From positions 102,411 through 166,410 of the forward strand of contig CASEIV010000001.1 of the NCBI GenBank assembly GCA_949288175.1: DNA of 64,000 bases. Reading direction: 5' to 3'. The translations under genes were made by a program, and so were the position numbers. This DNA is from an uncultured Eubacteriales bacterium (GTDB lineage: Bacteria; Bacillota; Clostridia; TANB77; CAG-508). The notes under the pieces are model-generated. The model was not told where the DNA came from. It ran no database searches and saw nothing but the letters and a program-made list of their open reading frames with translations. Position 1 is the stretch's first letter. The number at the start of each line of letters is the position of its first letter. Below, one piece after another: positions 1 to 9,000 of the stretch.

Positions 1-1342
1 GGTACAGTGGCTGATAAAACCGCTTATGGATATGTTAGAAATTATTATGAAGAAAGACATATACCAATTAACCAAGCAGAAATTAAAAGAATATCACACG
101 GATGTACAGGAATTAAAAGAACAACAGGACAACATCCAGGAGGAATTATTGTTGTACCAAAAGGAAGAGAAATCTATGAATTCTGTCCAGTACAACACCC
201 AGCAGATGATCCAAACTCAGACATTATTACAACCCATTTTGATTATCACTCAATTGACCAAAACTTGTTAAAATTAGATATACTAGGACACGACGATCCG
301 ACTGTTATTAGGATGTTGCAAGATATTACAGGAATAGACCCAACAAAGATTCCACTTGATGATAAAGCAACTATGTCTATCTTTAGTTCAACAGATGCTT
401 TAGGAGTAACTCCAAAACAAATTGGATCAGAAGTAGGCAGTTATGGTATACCAGAATTTGGTACAAAATTCGTAAGAGGAATGTTAGTTGACACAAGACC
501 AACCACATTTGATGAGCTAATTCGTATATCACGGATTATCACATGGTACAGATGTGTGGTTAGGAAATGCACAAAGTTTAATTGAAGATGGAACTGTAAC
601 CTTAACAGAGGCAATCTGTTGTCGTGATGATATCATGATATATTTAATCAAACAAGGATTACCACCAAACTCTGCATTTAAAATCATGGAAACCGTACGT
701 AAAGGAAAAGCATTAAAAGATCCAGAAAAGTGGAAAGAATATACAGACTTAATGAGAGAGCATAATGTACCAGAATGGTATATCAAATCTTGTGAAAAGA
801 TAAAATATATGTTCCCAAAAGCGCATGCAGCAGCCTATGTAACAAATGCCTTTAGAATTGCATGGTTTAAAGTACATGAACCAAAGGCATATTATGCAGC
901 ATTTTTCTCTATCAGAGCATCAGATGAATTTGATAGTGAAATCATGACATTTGGAGAAGAAAAAGTAAAAAATAAAATGAAAGAAATTGATTTACAAGGA
1001 AATAATGCAACACAAAAAGATAAAGCGATGTATCCTGTATTAGAACTTGTATTAGAAATGTATGAAAGAGGCATTAAATTCTTACCAATCGATTTATACA
1101 AATCAAGTGCTACAAGATTTATCGTAGAAGAAGAGGGAATACGTCCACCACTAAACAGTATTGCAGGACTTGGAACAGTGGCAGCACTAGGAATTGAAAA
1201 CGCTAGAAAAGATGGAAAATTCATGTCAATTGATGATATGAAAATTCGATCTAAAGTAGGAGACTCTGTAGCAGAATTATTGAAAAAATTTGGATGCTTA
1301 GATGGCATGAGCCAAAGTAACCAATTAAGTTTATTTGGATAA
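1..1342 (+). pseudogene. polC: DNA polymerase III alpha subunit, PolC type, 3' part with a frameshift
   Basis: This is the C-terminal part (about 446 residues) of the replicative polymerase of low-GC Gram-positives; the 5' part lies outside the window. Reading starts in frame at base 1 with [11 protein letters not shown], a PolC hallmark. The frame breaks at C532: codons run ATA TCA then CGG, but deleting that C gives [16 protein letters not shown], the invariant PolC motif, and the frame then runs to the TAA at 1340. Because polC is essential, a single-base sequencing or assembly error is more likely than a true pseudogene, though three other genes here show the same kind of change (36352, 38386, 52533). 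Identity is very sure; the cause of the shift is open. Confidence 0.93.
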
Positions 1343-1350
1343 AATAAATG

Positions 1351-1379
1351 AAGAAGCTTGGAAATTTTCTAAGCTTCTT
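1351..1379. terminator. Bidirectional terminator hairpin between polC and the thioesterase gene
   Basis: AAGAAGCTT pairs perfectly with AAGCTTCTT, and the inner GAAA/TTTC extends the stem. A short T run follows on the plus strand. It overlaps the last codons of the converging minus-strand gene. Confidence 0.75.
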
Positions 1380-1785
1380 TTAATGCTTCAAATTTATCAC
1401 TAAAATCAGGACAATGCTTTTTTAAGTTAACAGGTCTTAAACTTTTATCAGTAAAACAATGTTTTGTTTCTGCAATAATGACATCATTACCTGTTTTTTT
1501 ATCTTTTACTTCATATCCAATAGTTAATCGAACACCATTAAAATCCTTTACAAATACTTTAATGGAAATCGTATCAGCAAAAGTAACATGTTGTTTATAT
1601 TTACATTTTACTTCTAAAATAGGAATGGTGATACCTTTTTCTTCAAATTTTTCAAAAGGCATATTGACATCCCTCAAATAGTAACATCTAGCTTCTTCTA
1701 AAAATCGAATATAATTAGAATGATGAACAACACCCATTCTATCTGTTTCATAATAATTAATTGTTCTTTCATATATAAAACTCAT
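1369..1785 (-). CDS. Acyl-CoA thioesterase, YbgC/FadM (4HBT hotdog) family
   Basis: A 138-residue single hotdog domain. The N-terminal YYETDRMGVVHHSNYIRFLEEAR is the 4HBT family signature: the Asp of the D-x-M-G-V-V-H segment is the usual catalytic residue and the HHSNY motif contacts substrate. Such enzymes hydrolyse short- or medium-chain acyl-CoA thioesters in the cytoplasm. The start is ATG at 1785 because AAAGGAAG sits at the right spacing; the longer upstream reading (to 1839) has no ribosome site. It stands alone, convergent with polC. The exact substrate cannot be told from sequence. Confidence 0.85.
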   Translation of the reverse strand: MSFIYERTINYYETDRMGVVHHSNYIRFLEEARCYYLRDVNMPFEKFEEKGITIPILEVKCKYKQHVTFADTISIKVFVKDFNGVRLTIGYEVKDKKTGNDVIIAETKHCFTDKSLRPVNLKKHCPDFSDKFEALKEA

Positions 1786-1925
1786 AAAAATCGCTTCCTT
1801 TCGAAAAGGTATTATATAAAATAAAAAAAGTTCTGTCAAATATTACGAGAGTTCTCTTGTAACATCCAAGAATTGCTTTTTTCAAAGTTTCGCATTTTAA
1901 CCTAGAAATTATTTCATATAAATGA

Positions 1926-1931
1926 TATAAT
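1926..1931 (+). promoter_or_regulatory. Predicted -10 box of the amylase gene
   Basis: TATAAT lies about 15 bases upstream of the first TGTCGCAT hairpin, so the hairpins would begin close to the transcript 5' end. No good -35 box is obvious. Confidence 0.45.
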
Positions 1932-1945
1932 GCAAACAGAAAAAA

Positions 1946-2017
1946 TGTCGCATCAACAAACGAACTCAATGCGACACGACAAAAAATGTCGCATAGACAA
2001 ACGAACCTAATGCGACA
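1946..2017 (+). repeat. Tandem TGTCGCAT hairpin elements in the amylase 5' UTR
   Basis: Two copies lie in tandem: stems TGTCGCAT/ATGCGACA at 1946-1953/1969-1976 and 1987-1994/2010-2017, with loops containing ACAAACGAAC. The second copy and the following AAAGGAGATTA match the leader of the AlkD-like gene (26862-26892) almost base for base. Each is preceded by a run of A, so on the other strand it reads as hairpin plus T-tract. The function is unknown: a leader-RNA control element or a miniature repeat. Confidence 0.8.
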
Positions 2018-2035
2018 AAAGGAGATTAGTAGAAA

Positions 2036-3478
2036 ATGAAGAAGATAAATGGAGTAATATTACAAGCATTTGAATGGTATTTAGAAACCAATCAAAATTG
2101 GTGGAATACATTAGCAAATCAAGCAGAAAAGTTAGCAGATATAGGAATCACAGCTATATGGCTTCCACCAGCATATAAAGGCATTAATGGAAAAGATGAA
2201 GTAGGATATGGAGTTTATGATTTGTATGATTTAGGAGAATTTGACCAAAAAGGGACTGTGAAGACGAAATATGGTTCTAAAGATGAATATTTAAACTGTA
2301 TTATGACTTTAAAACAAGCAGGAATGGAAACATATGCAGATATTGTATTAAATCATAAAATGGGAGCGGACTTGTTGCAAACCATTCCAGCAGAACAAGT
2401 AGATTGGGGAAATCATAATGCATTAGTAGAAAATAATCAAGTTGTAAGAGTGGCTACCAAATTTATATTTCCAGGAAGAAACCATAAATATTCTGACTTT
2501 GAATGGAATTGGACACATTTTGATGGAATCGATTATGATGAAAAAAGTAAAGAACATGCGATTTTTCGTTTTAAGAATAAAACATGGAGTGGAGCCGTTG
2601 ATGAAGAATTTGGAAATTATGATTATTTAATGGGAGCAGATTTGGATTTTAAAAATCCTGAAGTTGTTCAAGAATGTTTAGATTGGGGAAAATGGTATTT
2701 AGAATTAACAAAAGTTGACGGATTTCGTCTAGATGCAGTAAAACATATAGATGCTAATTTTTATGAAGATTGGATAAAAACACTTAGAGAGCAAACAGAA
2801 GATGAATTATTTGCAGTAGGAGAATATTGGAGTGGAGATATTTCAAAGTTACACAGATATATTACAGAAACTCAAGGAGAAATTTCTTTATTTGATGTAC
2901 CTTTGCATTATAACTTATACAATGCTTCAAAAGATGAAAACTATGACTTAAGTAAAATTTTAAATAGCACATTAGTGAAAGAAAATCCAAGTGAAGCGGT
3001 AACATTTGTAGATAATCATGATACACAACCAGGACAAAGTTTAACAAGTTTTATAGAAAGATGGTTTAAGCTACCTGCTTATGCAATTACCTTATTAAGA
3101 GATGAAGGATATCCATGTGTATTTTGGGGAGATTTATATGGAATTAAACATGACAATATTGCACCAATTGAAGGTTTATCAACATTAATCGATTTAAGAA
3201 AAGAAAAAGCATATGGAAAACAAAATGATTATTTTGATTATCCAAACTGTATCGGTTGGACAAGAGAAGGAGATGAAGAACATATTAAATCTGGATTAGC
3301 AGTATTAATTGCGAATAAATTTGATGCAGAAAAGAGAATGTACATAGGTACACAATTTGCGGGAGAAAAATTTATAGATGCCATTGGAGGATGTCAAGAT
3401 GCAGTAGTGATTGATAATGAAGGATTTGGGATTTTTAAAGTAAAAGCAAAATCAGCTTCTGTCTGGATAAATGCGTAG
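2036..3478 (+). CDS. Alpha-amylase, glycoside hydrolase family 13, intracellular type
   Basis: A 480-residue GH13 enzyme that hydrolyses alpha-1,4 glucan links. It has the conserved regions DIVLNHK (about 103), GFRLDAVKH with nucleophile D233, GEYW with acid/base E263, and FVDNHDTQ with D329. No signal peptide is present, so it should act in the cytoplasm on glycogen-like or imported oligosaccharides, as GH13_5-type enzymes of clostridia and bacilli do. The start follows AAAGGAGATTA, which lies directly behind two tandem hairpins. A GH57 enzyme in the window (15752-17338) could act on the same polymer; that link is inference. Confidence 0.93.
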   Translation: MKKINGVILQAFEWYLETNQNWWNTLANQAEKLADIGITAIWLPPAYKGINGKDEVGYGVYDLYDLGEFDQKGTVKTKYGSKDEYLNCIMTLKQAGMETYADIVLNHKMGADLLQTIPAEQVDWGNHNALVENNQVVRVATKFIFPGRNHKYSDFEWNWTHFDGIDYDEKSKEHAIFRFKNKTWSGAVDEEFGNYDYLMGADLDFKNPEVVQECLDWGKWYLELTKVDGFRLDAVKHIDANFYEDWIKTLREQTEDELFAVGEYWSGDISKLHRYITETQGEISLFDVPLHYNLYNASKDENYDLSKILNSTLVKENPSEAVTFVDNHDTQPGQSLTSFIERWFKLPAYAITLLRDEGYPCVFWGDLYGIKHDNIAPIEGLSTLIDLRKEKAYGKQNDYFDYPNCIGWTREGDEEHIKSGLAVLIANKFDAEKRMYIGTQFAGEKFIDAIGGCQDAVVIDNEGFGIFKVKAKSASVWINA

Positions 3479-3500
3479 TTTTTAAGATTTGGTATTTTGT

Positions 3501-3690
3501 AGGTGAGGTGTCATCCGTTATTTTTTGAATAATTTCCTCGGCTTGCTTCATAGATGATAACTTCTAAGTTTTTAATAAGCGAGCCTCTCGCTGTACGCGC
3601 TTCCTCACTTATTAAAAACTAAGAATTTATACATCTATTCCACGGCACATTCGTCAATTTATTCAAAAAATAACGGATGACACCTCACCT
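3501..3690. repeat. Nested long inverted repeat, element 1
   Basis: Outer arms 3501-3532 and 3659-3690 are a perfect 32-bp inverted repeat. Inside lie CTCGGCT (3537-3543), an imperfect inner stem of about 30 bp, an unpaired GC-rich loop (GAGCCTCTCGCT then CGCGCTTCCTCA), and CACATTCG (3646-3653) just before the second outer arm. The same plan recurs at 19213, 33143 (partly), 40672 and 46528. It starts 22 bases after the amylase stop and fills most of the otherwise empty gap 3479-3820. Confidence 0.9.
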
Positions 3691-3820
3691 GTAAAAATAC
3701 TGAAAATTAAACTGTCGTTTGGGTAGAAAAATCATCTGTTATGTGATATAATGTAACAAATTTAATGAAAAGTTGAAAATGAATGTCATAGTAAATGATT
3801 ACGAAAAGGAATGTATAAAA

Positions 3821-4291
3821 ATGAAAGAAGAATATGAATTTCAAGTAAGCAATTATACAAGAAGACAATGTTTTAGAACTAGTACAAAACTAGAAATTGA
3901 AGGAAATACGTTAAAAATTAAACAAGTAGAAGATATGGAAAATGTCAAAAAAATGTATTCAAATCCAACAGGGAAATATGACATCAAAGACATTAAAGAG
4001 ATTAAAAAAAGTAGTATGTTTTTAATATATGTAAATGCAACAATTGTATGGATTATATTGACACTTCTATTGATAATCAGTGCAATTACTTCAACACTCA
4101 TTGTAGATGTTATGATTATATATATTATTATGTCTTTATTAATGATTATATTTTGTAGAGCAAGGACAATAAAAATTGTATTAAAAGATAATCAGAAAAT
4201 TCAGATACCAGTAAAAATGTTAAAATATGAATCCATAGAGTATAAACAGAACGTAGAAAATTGTATAGAAGAAATAAAAAGGAGAATGTAG
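3821..4291 (+). CDS. Uncharacterised two-TM membrane protein
   Basis: A 156-residue protein: a charged N-terminal domain (1-65), two adjacent membrane spans (about 66-90 and 93-112), then a basic C-terminal domain. The layout resembles small YcxB/PH-like membrane proteins, but I recognise no family motif. ATG 3821 is chosen because AAAGGA lies ten bases upstream; ATG 3779 or TTG 3773 would add 14-16 residues but lack a ribosome site. The stop codon abuts the rsmE start, so the two are probably cotranscribed and translationally coupled. Confidence 0.65.
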   Translation: MKEEYEFQVSNYTRRQCFRTSTKLEIEGNTLKIKQVEDMENVKKMYSNPTGKYDIKDIKEIKKSSMFLIYVNATIVWIILTLLLIISAITSTLIVDVMIIYIIMSLLMIIFCRARTIKIVLKDNQKIQIPVKMLKYESIEYKQNVENCIEEIKRRM

Positions 4292-5044
4292 ATGCCAAAA
4301 TTTTTTGTGACAACCAATCAAATAGAAGGAAAGAAAATCTCGATACAAAATGAAGATGTCAACCACATAAAAAATGTTCTAAGAGCAAAAATAGACGATA
4401 CAATAGAAATATGTGATAGTATAACTTCTAAAAACTATATCTGTAAGATAGAACAAATAGAAGACAAACAAATTTATTGCCATATTGTTGAAGAAATTGC
4501 GTCTAACGTAGAACCGCATATACAAGTCAGTATTTTTCAAGGATTACCAAAAGCAGATAAGATGGAATTGGTTATCCAAAAATCAGTAGAGTTAGGTGCA
4601 TATGATATTACACCAGTAGAAATGAAAAGATGTGTCGTAAAATTAAATGACAAAGATAAAATAAAGAAAATACAAAGATGGCAAAAAATATCTGAAGGTG
4701 CTGCAAAACAGTCTGGAAGAGATAGAATTCCTACAATTCATCCCATTATAAATGTTCATACATTGTGTGAAAACATAAAAAAATACGATTTGGTATTGGT
4801 GGCATATGAAAATGAAAAGATAAATACATTAAAACAGGAATTAAAAAATATAAAATCGGATAAAAATAAACAAATGAAAATCGCGATTGTAATAGGGCCA
4901 GAAGGTGGAATCGATAAAGAAGAAATTGCGAAATTGGAAGAATATCATGCGAGAGTTATTACATTAGGAAATAGAATATTAAGAACAGAAACAGTTGCGT
5001 TGAATATATTGAGTGTAATTATGTATGAATTAGAGATGGATTGA
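4292..5044 (+). CDS. rsmE: 16S rRNA (uracil-1498-N3)-methyltransferase
   Basis: A 250-residue SPOUT-class methyltransferase that modifies U1498 of 16S rRNA using S-adenosylmethionine. An N-terminal PUA-like domain (MPKFFVTTNQIEG) is followed by the C-terminal knot with GPEGGIDKEE (about 203) and LGNRILRTETV (about 229), the diagnostic SAM-binding loops. The start codon directly follows the stop of the preceding membrane protein gene. Confidence 0.95.
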   Translation: MPKFFVTTNQIEGKKISIQNEDVNHIKNVLRAKIDDTIEICDSITSKNYICKIEQIEDKQIYCHIVEEIASNVEPHIQVSIFQGLPKADKMELVIQKSVELGAYDITPVEMKRCVVKLNDKDKIKKIQRWQKISEGAAKQSGRDRIPTIHPIINVHTLCENIKKYDLVLVAYENEKINTLKQELKNIKSDKNKQMKIAIVIGPEGGIDKEEIAKLEEYHARVITLGNRILRTETVALNILSVIMYELEMD

Positions 5045-5133
5045 AAAAATGCTTACAATTTTAGTGGTTTACAAAGTTTATTTTAAATTTGAATTTTTTT
5101 CAATCAGTTTATATATTAGAAAGAGAGGCAAGG

Positions 5134-6198
5134 ATGAAAAAAGAAAAGACAAAAGTTGAGAATAAAAATACAATGGAAAAAGAAAATAGAAACAATGAAA
5201 CAGATGAGACTTTAAAGGAAATAGAGAAAAAAATGGCAAAGAAAAAAGTTCCGAAACAAATTTCACAGGAAATATTAAAAAAAATATTTAAAAATCTAAT
5301 ATTAGCCATTGTGGTTATGATATATTTTATTTCTTGTAATATACTATATACGCAATTGGAATTGGAGCAAATGGAGATGATAACAAAAGCTGTTTCTGGA
5401 GTTTTTTTGCTAGCAAGTATTGTTATTTTAGAATTTGCATATAAAAGAGACAGTGGAACACTAACCATGACTGCCATAGAATTATTAGTACTAGCTATCC
5501 ATGCATTATTTATTTATCATGTAATTACTGTATATCAGTTTGATTTTCGAACTTACTTATTAACTTCATCATATATATTTGCTATATACTATGTGTTAAA
5601 ATCAACTGTTATTTATACAAGAGCCAGAATGGAATATTTGAAAAGTCTTAGTGATATATCTGAAATTGTAAAAGATGAACCAGTTATAAAAGAAGCGAAA
5701 AAAAGAACAGAAGAACCAATTGTAGAAATCGAAGAACAGAAAATGGTAGAAAAAGAAGATAAAAACCAAAAAATAAAATCTAAGAATGAAGCAAAAAAAG
5801 GTAAAGATAAAAATACTAAAAAAGGAAATAAGGAAGAAAGTCAAAACGAAAATAAAGATAGTTCAAAGGAAAATAATATAGAGGAAAATTCAAAAAAGGT
5901 ACAAAAAACTAAGAAAAAAGATAAAATAAAAGAAGAAAAAGAGATTGCAAAAAAAGAAATCAAAGAAAAAATAATAGAAACTAATATGGAAGAAAAGACT
6001 GAAAAACAAAAAGTTTCTAGAACAAAAAGGAAAACAAAACAGAATCAGGAAGAAAAACAAGAAGAAAATAAAAACGAACACCAAAGTGAAAAAACAGAAG
6101 ACAACAAAGATAATCAAGAAGAAATAATAGAAAAACAACAAAAACCAAAATCTAGAAGAGGAAGAAAGAAAAAAGAAGAGGTAATAGAAAATGATTAA
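5134..6198 (+). CDS. Membrane protein with long Lys/Glu-rich tail
   Basis: A 354-residue protein with a charged N-terminus, about four membrane spans (roughly 53-73, 83-102, 111-132, 137-160), then about 175 residues made almost only of K, E, N, Q and T with no hydrophobic core. The tail is probably disordered and cytoplasmic. ATG 5134 follows GAGAGGCAAGG; the upstream start at 5089 has no ribosome site. The stop overlaps the yicC start by 8 bases, suggesting coupling. I do not recognise the family; poly-K/E tails also appear on Dxs and others in this window. Confidence 0.7.
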   Translation: MKKEKTKVENKNTMEKENRNNETDETLKEIEKKMAKKKVPKQISQEILKKIFKNLILAIVVMIYFISCNILYTQLELEQMEMITKAVSGVFLLASIVILEFAYKRDSGTLTMTAIELLVLAIHALFIYHVITVYQFDFRTYLLTSSYIFAIYYVLKSTVIYTRARMEYLKSLSDISEIVKDEPVIKEAKKRTEEPIVEIEEQKMVEKEDKNQKIKSKNEAKKGKDKNTKKGNKEESQNENKDSSKENNIEENSKKVQKTKKKDKIKEEKEIAKKEIKEKIIETNMEEKTEKQKVSRTKRKTKQNQEEKQEENKNEHQSEKTEDNKDNQEEIIEKQQKPKSRRGRKKKEEVIEND

Positions 6199-7066
6199 AA
6201 GTATGACTGGTTATGGAAAATCAAATATGTCAAAAAATTTAAGAGAATATCAAGTAGAAATAAAAAGTGTGAATCATAGATATTTAGATGTTTCCATAAA
6301 AATGCCTAGAAGTTTAAGTTACTTGGAAGAAGAAATCAAAAAAGCTATTTCAGCAAAGGTAACAAGAGGAAAAGTAGATGTATTTATTACATTTAATAAT
6401 AATTCTTTAGAAGGTAGAGATATCAAAATCAATACAGAAATTGCAAGAATGTATATTCAAGAATTAAGAAATTTAGCAGAAACAGAAGGGATTGTAGCAG
6501 ATATTCCAGTAACAGAAATTTCTAAATTACCAGATGTGTTAACCATTCAAAACAATCAAGATGATGAAACGATAAAAAATGAATTGCTTGAAGTAACCAA
6601 CAAGGCAATTGAGAATTTAGTGGAAATGAGAAAAGTAGAAGGAGAAAAGATTGCACAAGATTTACGCATAAGAATACAAGACATCGAGGAAAAAGTAAAA
6701 AAAATATCTTCACTTTCTACTGGACTTATTGACGAATATGTAGTAAAATTAGAGACAAGGATAAAAGAATTGTTACAAGAACAGGAAATAGATGAAGCAA
6801 GATTAGCACAAGAAGTGGTTATTTATGCTGATAAATGTTCTATAGAAGAAGAAGTAACAAGATTAAATAGTCATATATATCAATTCAGAGAATTATTGCA
6901 AACCAATGAAGCTGTAGGAAAGAAAATAGATTTCATGATTCAAGAAATGAATCGAGAAACAAATACCATTGGTTCAAAGGCAAATAATCTAGAAATTACA
7001 AATGACGTTATCAATATGAAAACACAAATAGAAAATATAAGAGAACAAGTACAAAATATAGAGTAA
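6191..7066 (+). CDS. yicC: YicC/YloC family endoribonuclease
   Basis: 291 residues. The family-defining MIKSMTGYG start and the VEIKSVNHRYLD segment open the N-terminal domain. The C-terminal DUF1732 part contains EEVTRLNSHIYQF and GKKIDFMIQEMNRETNT. YicC proteins form oligomeric RNases and sit in Firmicutes upstream of remA, gmk and rpoZ, as here. It overlaps the upstream gene by 8 bases and lies 15 bases from remA. Confidence 0.93.
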   Translation: MIKSMTGYGKSNMSKNLREYQVEIKSVNHRYLDVSIKMPRSLSYLEEEIKKAISAKVTRGKVDVFITFNNNSLEGRDIKINTEIARMYIQELRNLAETEGIVADIPVTEISKLPDVLTIQNNQDDETIKNELLEVTNKAIENLVEMRKVEGEKIAQDLRIRIQDIEEKVKKISSLSTGLIDEYVVKLETRIKELLQEQEIDEARLAQEVVIYADKCSIEEEVTRLNSHIYQFRELLQTNEAVGKKIDFMIQEMNRETNTIGSKANNLEITNDVINMKTQIENIREQVQNIE

Positions 7067-7081
7067 GAAGGGAATGATTTT

Positions 7082-7336
7082 ATGCAATTAGTAAATATTG
7101 GATTTGGGAATATTGTATCAGCAGATAGAATTGTAGCAATCGTTAGTCCAGAATCGGCACCAATCAAAAGATTAATACAAGAAGCAAAAGATAATAAAAC
7201 AGCAGTAGATGCAACTTATGGAAGAAGAACAAGAGCTGTATTAATTATGGATTCAGGACATGTTATCTTATCAGCTGTACAACCAGAGACAGTTGGAGGA
7301 AGAATTGATAAAGACATTTCACAAGAAGAAAACTAA
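7082..7336 (+). CDS. remA: RemA-like extracellular matrix/biofilm regulator (DUF370)
   Basis: 84 residues with the conserved [25 protein letters not shown]-terminus and the [11 protein letters not shown] and [10 protein letters not shown] motifs of the RemA family, DNA-binding proteins that in Bacillus subtilis activate matrix genes. It sits in the canonical yicC-remA cluster. A REP-like inverted pair starts two bases after its stop and separates it from rpoZ. Confidence 0.93.
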   Translation: MQLVNIGFGNIVSADRIVAIVSPESAPIKRLIQEAKDNKTAVDATYGRRTRAVLIMDSGHVILSAVQPETVGGRIDKDISQEEN

Positions 7337-7337
7337 A

Positions 7338-7451
7338 TGATGATTTTGGGGACGGAGCAAAAAATCATCATTTGATAGTAAATGATAGAAAATTTAATTT
7401 ATAATTAAAATTGGAAAATGATGATTTTTTTCTCCGTCCCCAAAATCATCA
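7338..7451. repeat. REP-like inverted pair with GGGGACGGAG core
   Basis: Arms 7338-7373 and 7416-7451 are complementary over 36 bases with one mismatch. Each arm also folds on itself (GATGATTTT with AAAATCATC) around the GGGGACGGAG loop, so the pair can form one long hairpin or two short ones. It belongs to the GGGGACG family seen at 15565, 24482, 30219, 45390, 50063, 57519 and 60726. Confidence 0.85.
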
Positions 7452-7474
7452 GACAAAGAAAGGAAATGATAAAA

Positions 7475-7666
7475 ATGATAGTAAAACCTAGTGTTTCAGA
7501 ATTACTTACAAAAGCAAATAATCGATATGAATTAGTAATTGCAACGGCTAGAAGAGCAAGACAAATTGCTTCTGGTGCAACACCATTAGTAGAGACAAAA
7601 GAAGAATCACCAGTAACTGTAGCTGCCATTGAAATTGCAGAAGGGAAGGTTGCCATAGAATGTTAG
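7475..7666 (+). CDS. rpoZ: DNA-directed RNA polymerase omega subunit
   Basis: 63 residues with the typical omega pattern (IVKPSVSELLTKANNRYELVIATARRARQI), which binds beta' and aids polymerase assembly. ATG 7475 is chosen because AAAGGA lies 10 bases upstream; the ATG at 7466 is too close to it. It overlaps gmk by 7 bases. In most Firmicutes gmk precedes rpoZ; here the order is reversed. Confidence 0.92.
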   Translation: MIVKPSVSELLTKANNRYELVIATARRARQIASGATPLVETKEESPVTVAAIEIAEGKVAIEC

Positions 7667-8235
7667 TCATATTATCAGGAGTAGCAGGAGCAGGAAAAGA
7701 TACCATAAAAAAAGAACTAATAAAAAGAATGGAAAATGTGGAATCACTTCCTTCTTATACGTCAAGAGCCATTCGTGGAGGAGATGTGGAAGGAGAAACA
7801 TATCATTTTATTTCTAGAGAAGAATTTGAAAAAATGATAGAAAATGAAGAGTTTTATGAATATGATATTCATCATAATCAATATTATGGAACTTCTAGAA
7901 AATTATTAAATGATAAGATAAAAAGTGGAAAAATTATTGTAAAAGATATTGATGTGAATGGAACAGAACATTTAAAAGAATTATTAGGTAATGACACAAA
8001 AGTGGTTACCATATTTCTACGTGTTCCTAAGGCAGAATTAAAACATCGATTAGAAAATAGAATAGACAAGCCAGGTCCACAAGAAATTATATTACGTTTA
8101 AATCGTTTTGATTACGAAGAATCTAGAATTAATTTATATGATTATGTATTAAAAAATAATGATTTGGAAAAAACTGTACAAATTATTATGACCATTATAG
8201 AAAATGAAGTAAGATTAGAACAAGAACAATCGTAG
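7660..8235 (+). CDS. gmk: Guanylate kinase
   Basis: 191 residues. It converts GMP and ATP to GDP and ADP. The P-loop is SGVAGAGKDT (about 6-15), the GMP-binding region SYTSRAIRGGDVEGETYHF (about 32-50), with YYGTS and a lid containing RLENRIDKPG. It reads into the last codons of rpoZ and is translationally coupled to it. Confidence 0.93.
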   Translation: MLVILSGVAGAGKDTIKKELIKRMENVESLPSYTSRAIRGGDVEGETYHFISREEFEKMIENEEFYEYDIHHNQYYGTSRKLLNDKIKSGKIIVKDIDVNGTEHLKELLGNDTKVVTIFLRVPKAELKHRLENRIDKPGPQEIILRLNRFDYEESRINLYDYVLKNNDLEKTVQIIMTIIENEVRLEQEQS

Positions 8236-8386
8236 AATGCAACAAAATTAAAATTAGACAATCCTATTATAAATATACAAAAAATAAGCATGAATAGAGA
8301 TATTTGTGTTTATTTTTTTGCTCCGTCACTAAAATTACCCCAAATTAACAGTAAAATCCATCCTCAGATTACCATTAAAATCTAAA

Positions 8387-8415
8387 TTGACATAATTTTA
8401 TTTGTATGATATAAA
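8387..8415 (+). promoter_or_regulatory. Strong sigma-A promoter of the hairpin-rich RNA
   Basis: TTGACA (8387-8392), a 17-base spacer and TATAAA (8410-8415). Transcription should begin near 8421. The sequence 8236-8386 holds no gene; a degenerate GCTCCGTC piece near 8319 resembles the REP-like family. Confidence 0.8.
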
Positions 8416-8419
8416 ATGA

Positions 8420-8760
8420 GAGAAGAAACTTGTAAAAAAATTCTCATGTGAAGGGAGGAGGAATAAACATGGGGAGAAAAAAAGAACCAACCATTGGTTG
8501 GTTCGGAAATAAACTAGGAAAAATGGACTCGAGGGGGAGAGTAATAGTAAGTTCTCTCCAGAGTCCAACAGACGGAGGAGAACTCCGTCTAGAGCCATTT
8601 TTGGAGGATACCGTAATGGTTCCTCCAGCGAGCAGGACTGGAGTGAAATATCCTGCAAGCCAAGAAAAAAAGAATAAAAATGAGTAATCATTTTTATTCT
8701 TAGGCTGAAAACGGTTTAGTAGAGAGTAACTGCTAAACCGTTTAATCATGGCCTTTTTAG
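8420..8760 (+). ncRNA. Candidate structured non-coding RNA with consecutive hairpins
   Basis: Behind a consensus promoter lies a stretch much richer in G and C than its surroundings, with successive perfect or near-perfect stems: 8484-8504, 8524-8530/8561-8567 enclosing 8536-8541/8554-8559, 8571-8577/8583-8589, 8602-8627, 8632-8637/8651-8656, 8671-8700 (13 bp), and 8709-8743, which acts as terminator with TTTTT at 8754. A 72-codon reading frame (ATG 8470 to TAA 8685) follows GGGAGGAGG, but it uses codons rare in this genome (TCG, AGG, CTC, CGT, GCG) and every stem would constrain it, so I favour RNA. Abundant clostridial classes such as raiA RNA are the first comparison; I cannot confirm a class. 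Confidence 0.65.
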
Positions 8761-8884
8761 GGAATTTTGAAAATGATAAATAAAATTTAAATAGAAGAAG
8801 TAAGACTTTTTGTGAGAAATGGTTACTATGTTTTTTTAGATTATTACCAAATACTTTTTTGAATTTTAATTATAAAGCAAACTC

Positions 8885-8913
8885 TTGTTTTTATTAAAAA
8901 AGTATAGTATAAT
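8885..8913 (+). promoter_or_regulatory. Predicted uvrA promoter
   Basis: TTGTTT (8885-8890), 17 bases, TATAAT (8908-8913). I see no clear SOS box nearby. Confidence 0.6.
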
Positions 8914-9000
8914 GTGACTGAATTTAAGATAATAGATTTTATCATATAAAATAAAAAATTAAAAATTGAAATATTAACATAAATTATGGGAGGAATTTTC

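Noticed and set aside
3501..3690. Nested repeat as a retron msr-msd or CRISPR-like structure
   Set aside because: No reverse transcriptase, Cas gene or direct-repeat/spacer pattern is near any copy.
5602..6141. Long Phe-rich minus-strand ORFs opposite the K/E-rich tail
   Set aside because: They are the complement of lysine and glutamate codons, with no ribosome site or homology pattern.
7660..8235. GAGKDT P-loop of guanylate kinase as a lost-function change
   Set aside because: The residue after Lys varies in this family (S, G and others), and all other motifs are intact.
8470..8687. 72-codon ORF with an excellent ribosome site as a protein gene
   Set aside because: Its codons are unlike the rest of the window and nearly every part of it is in a perfect stem; an RNA explains more. 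I leave the coding option open in the feature note.
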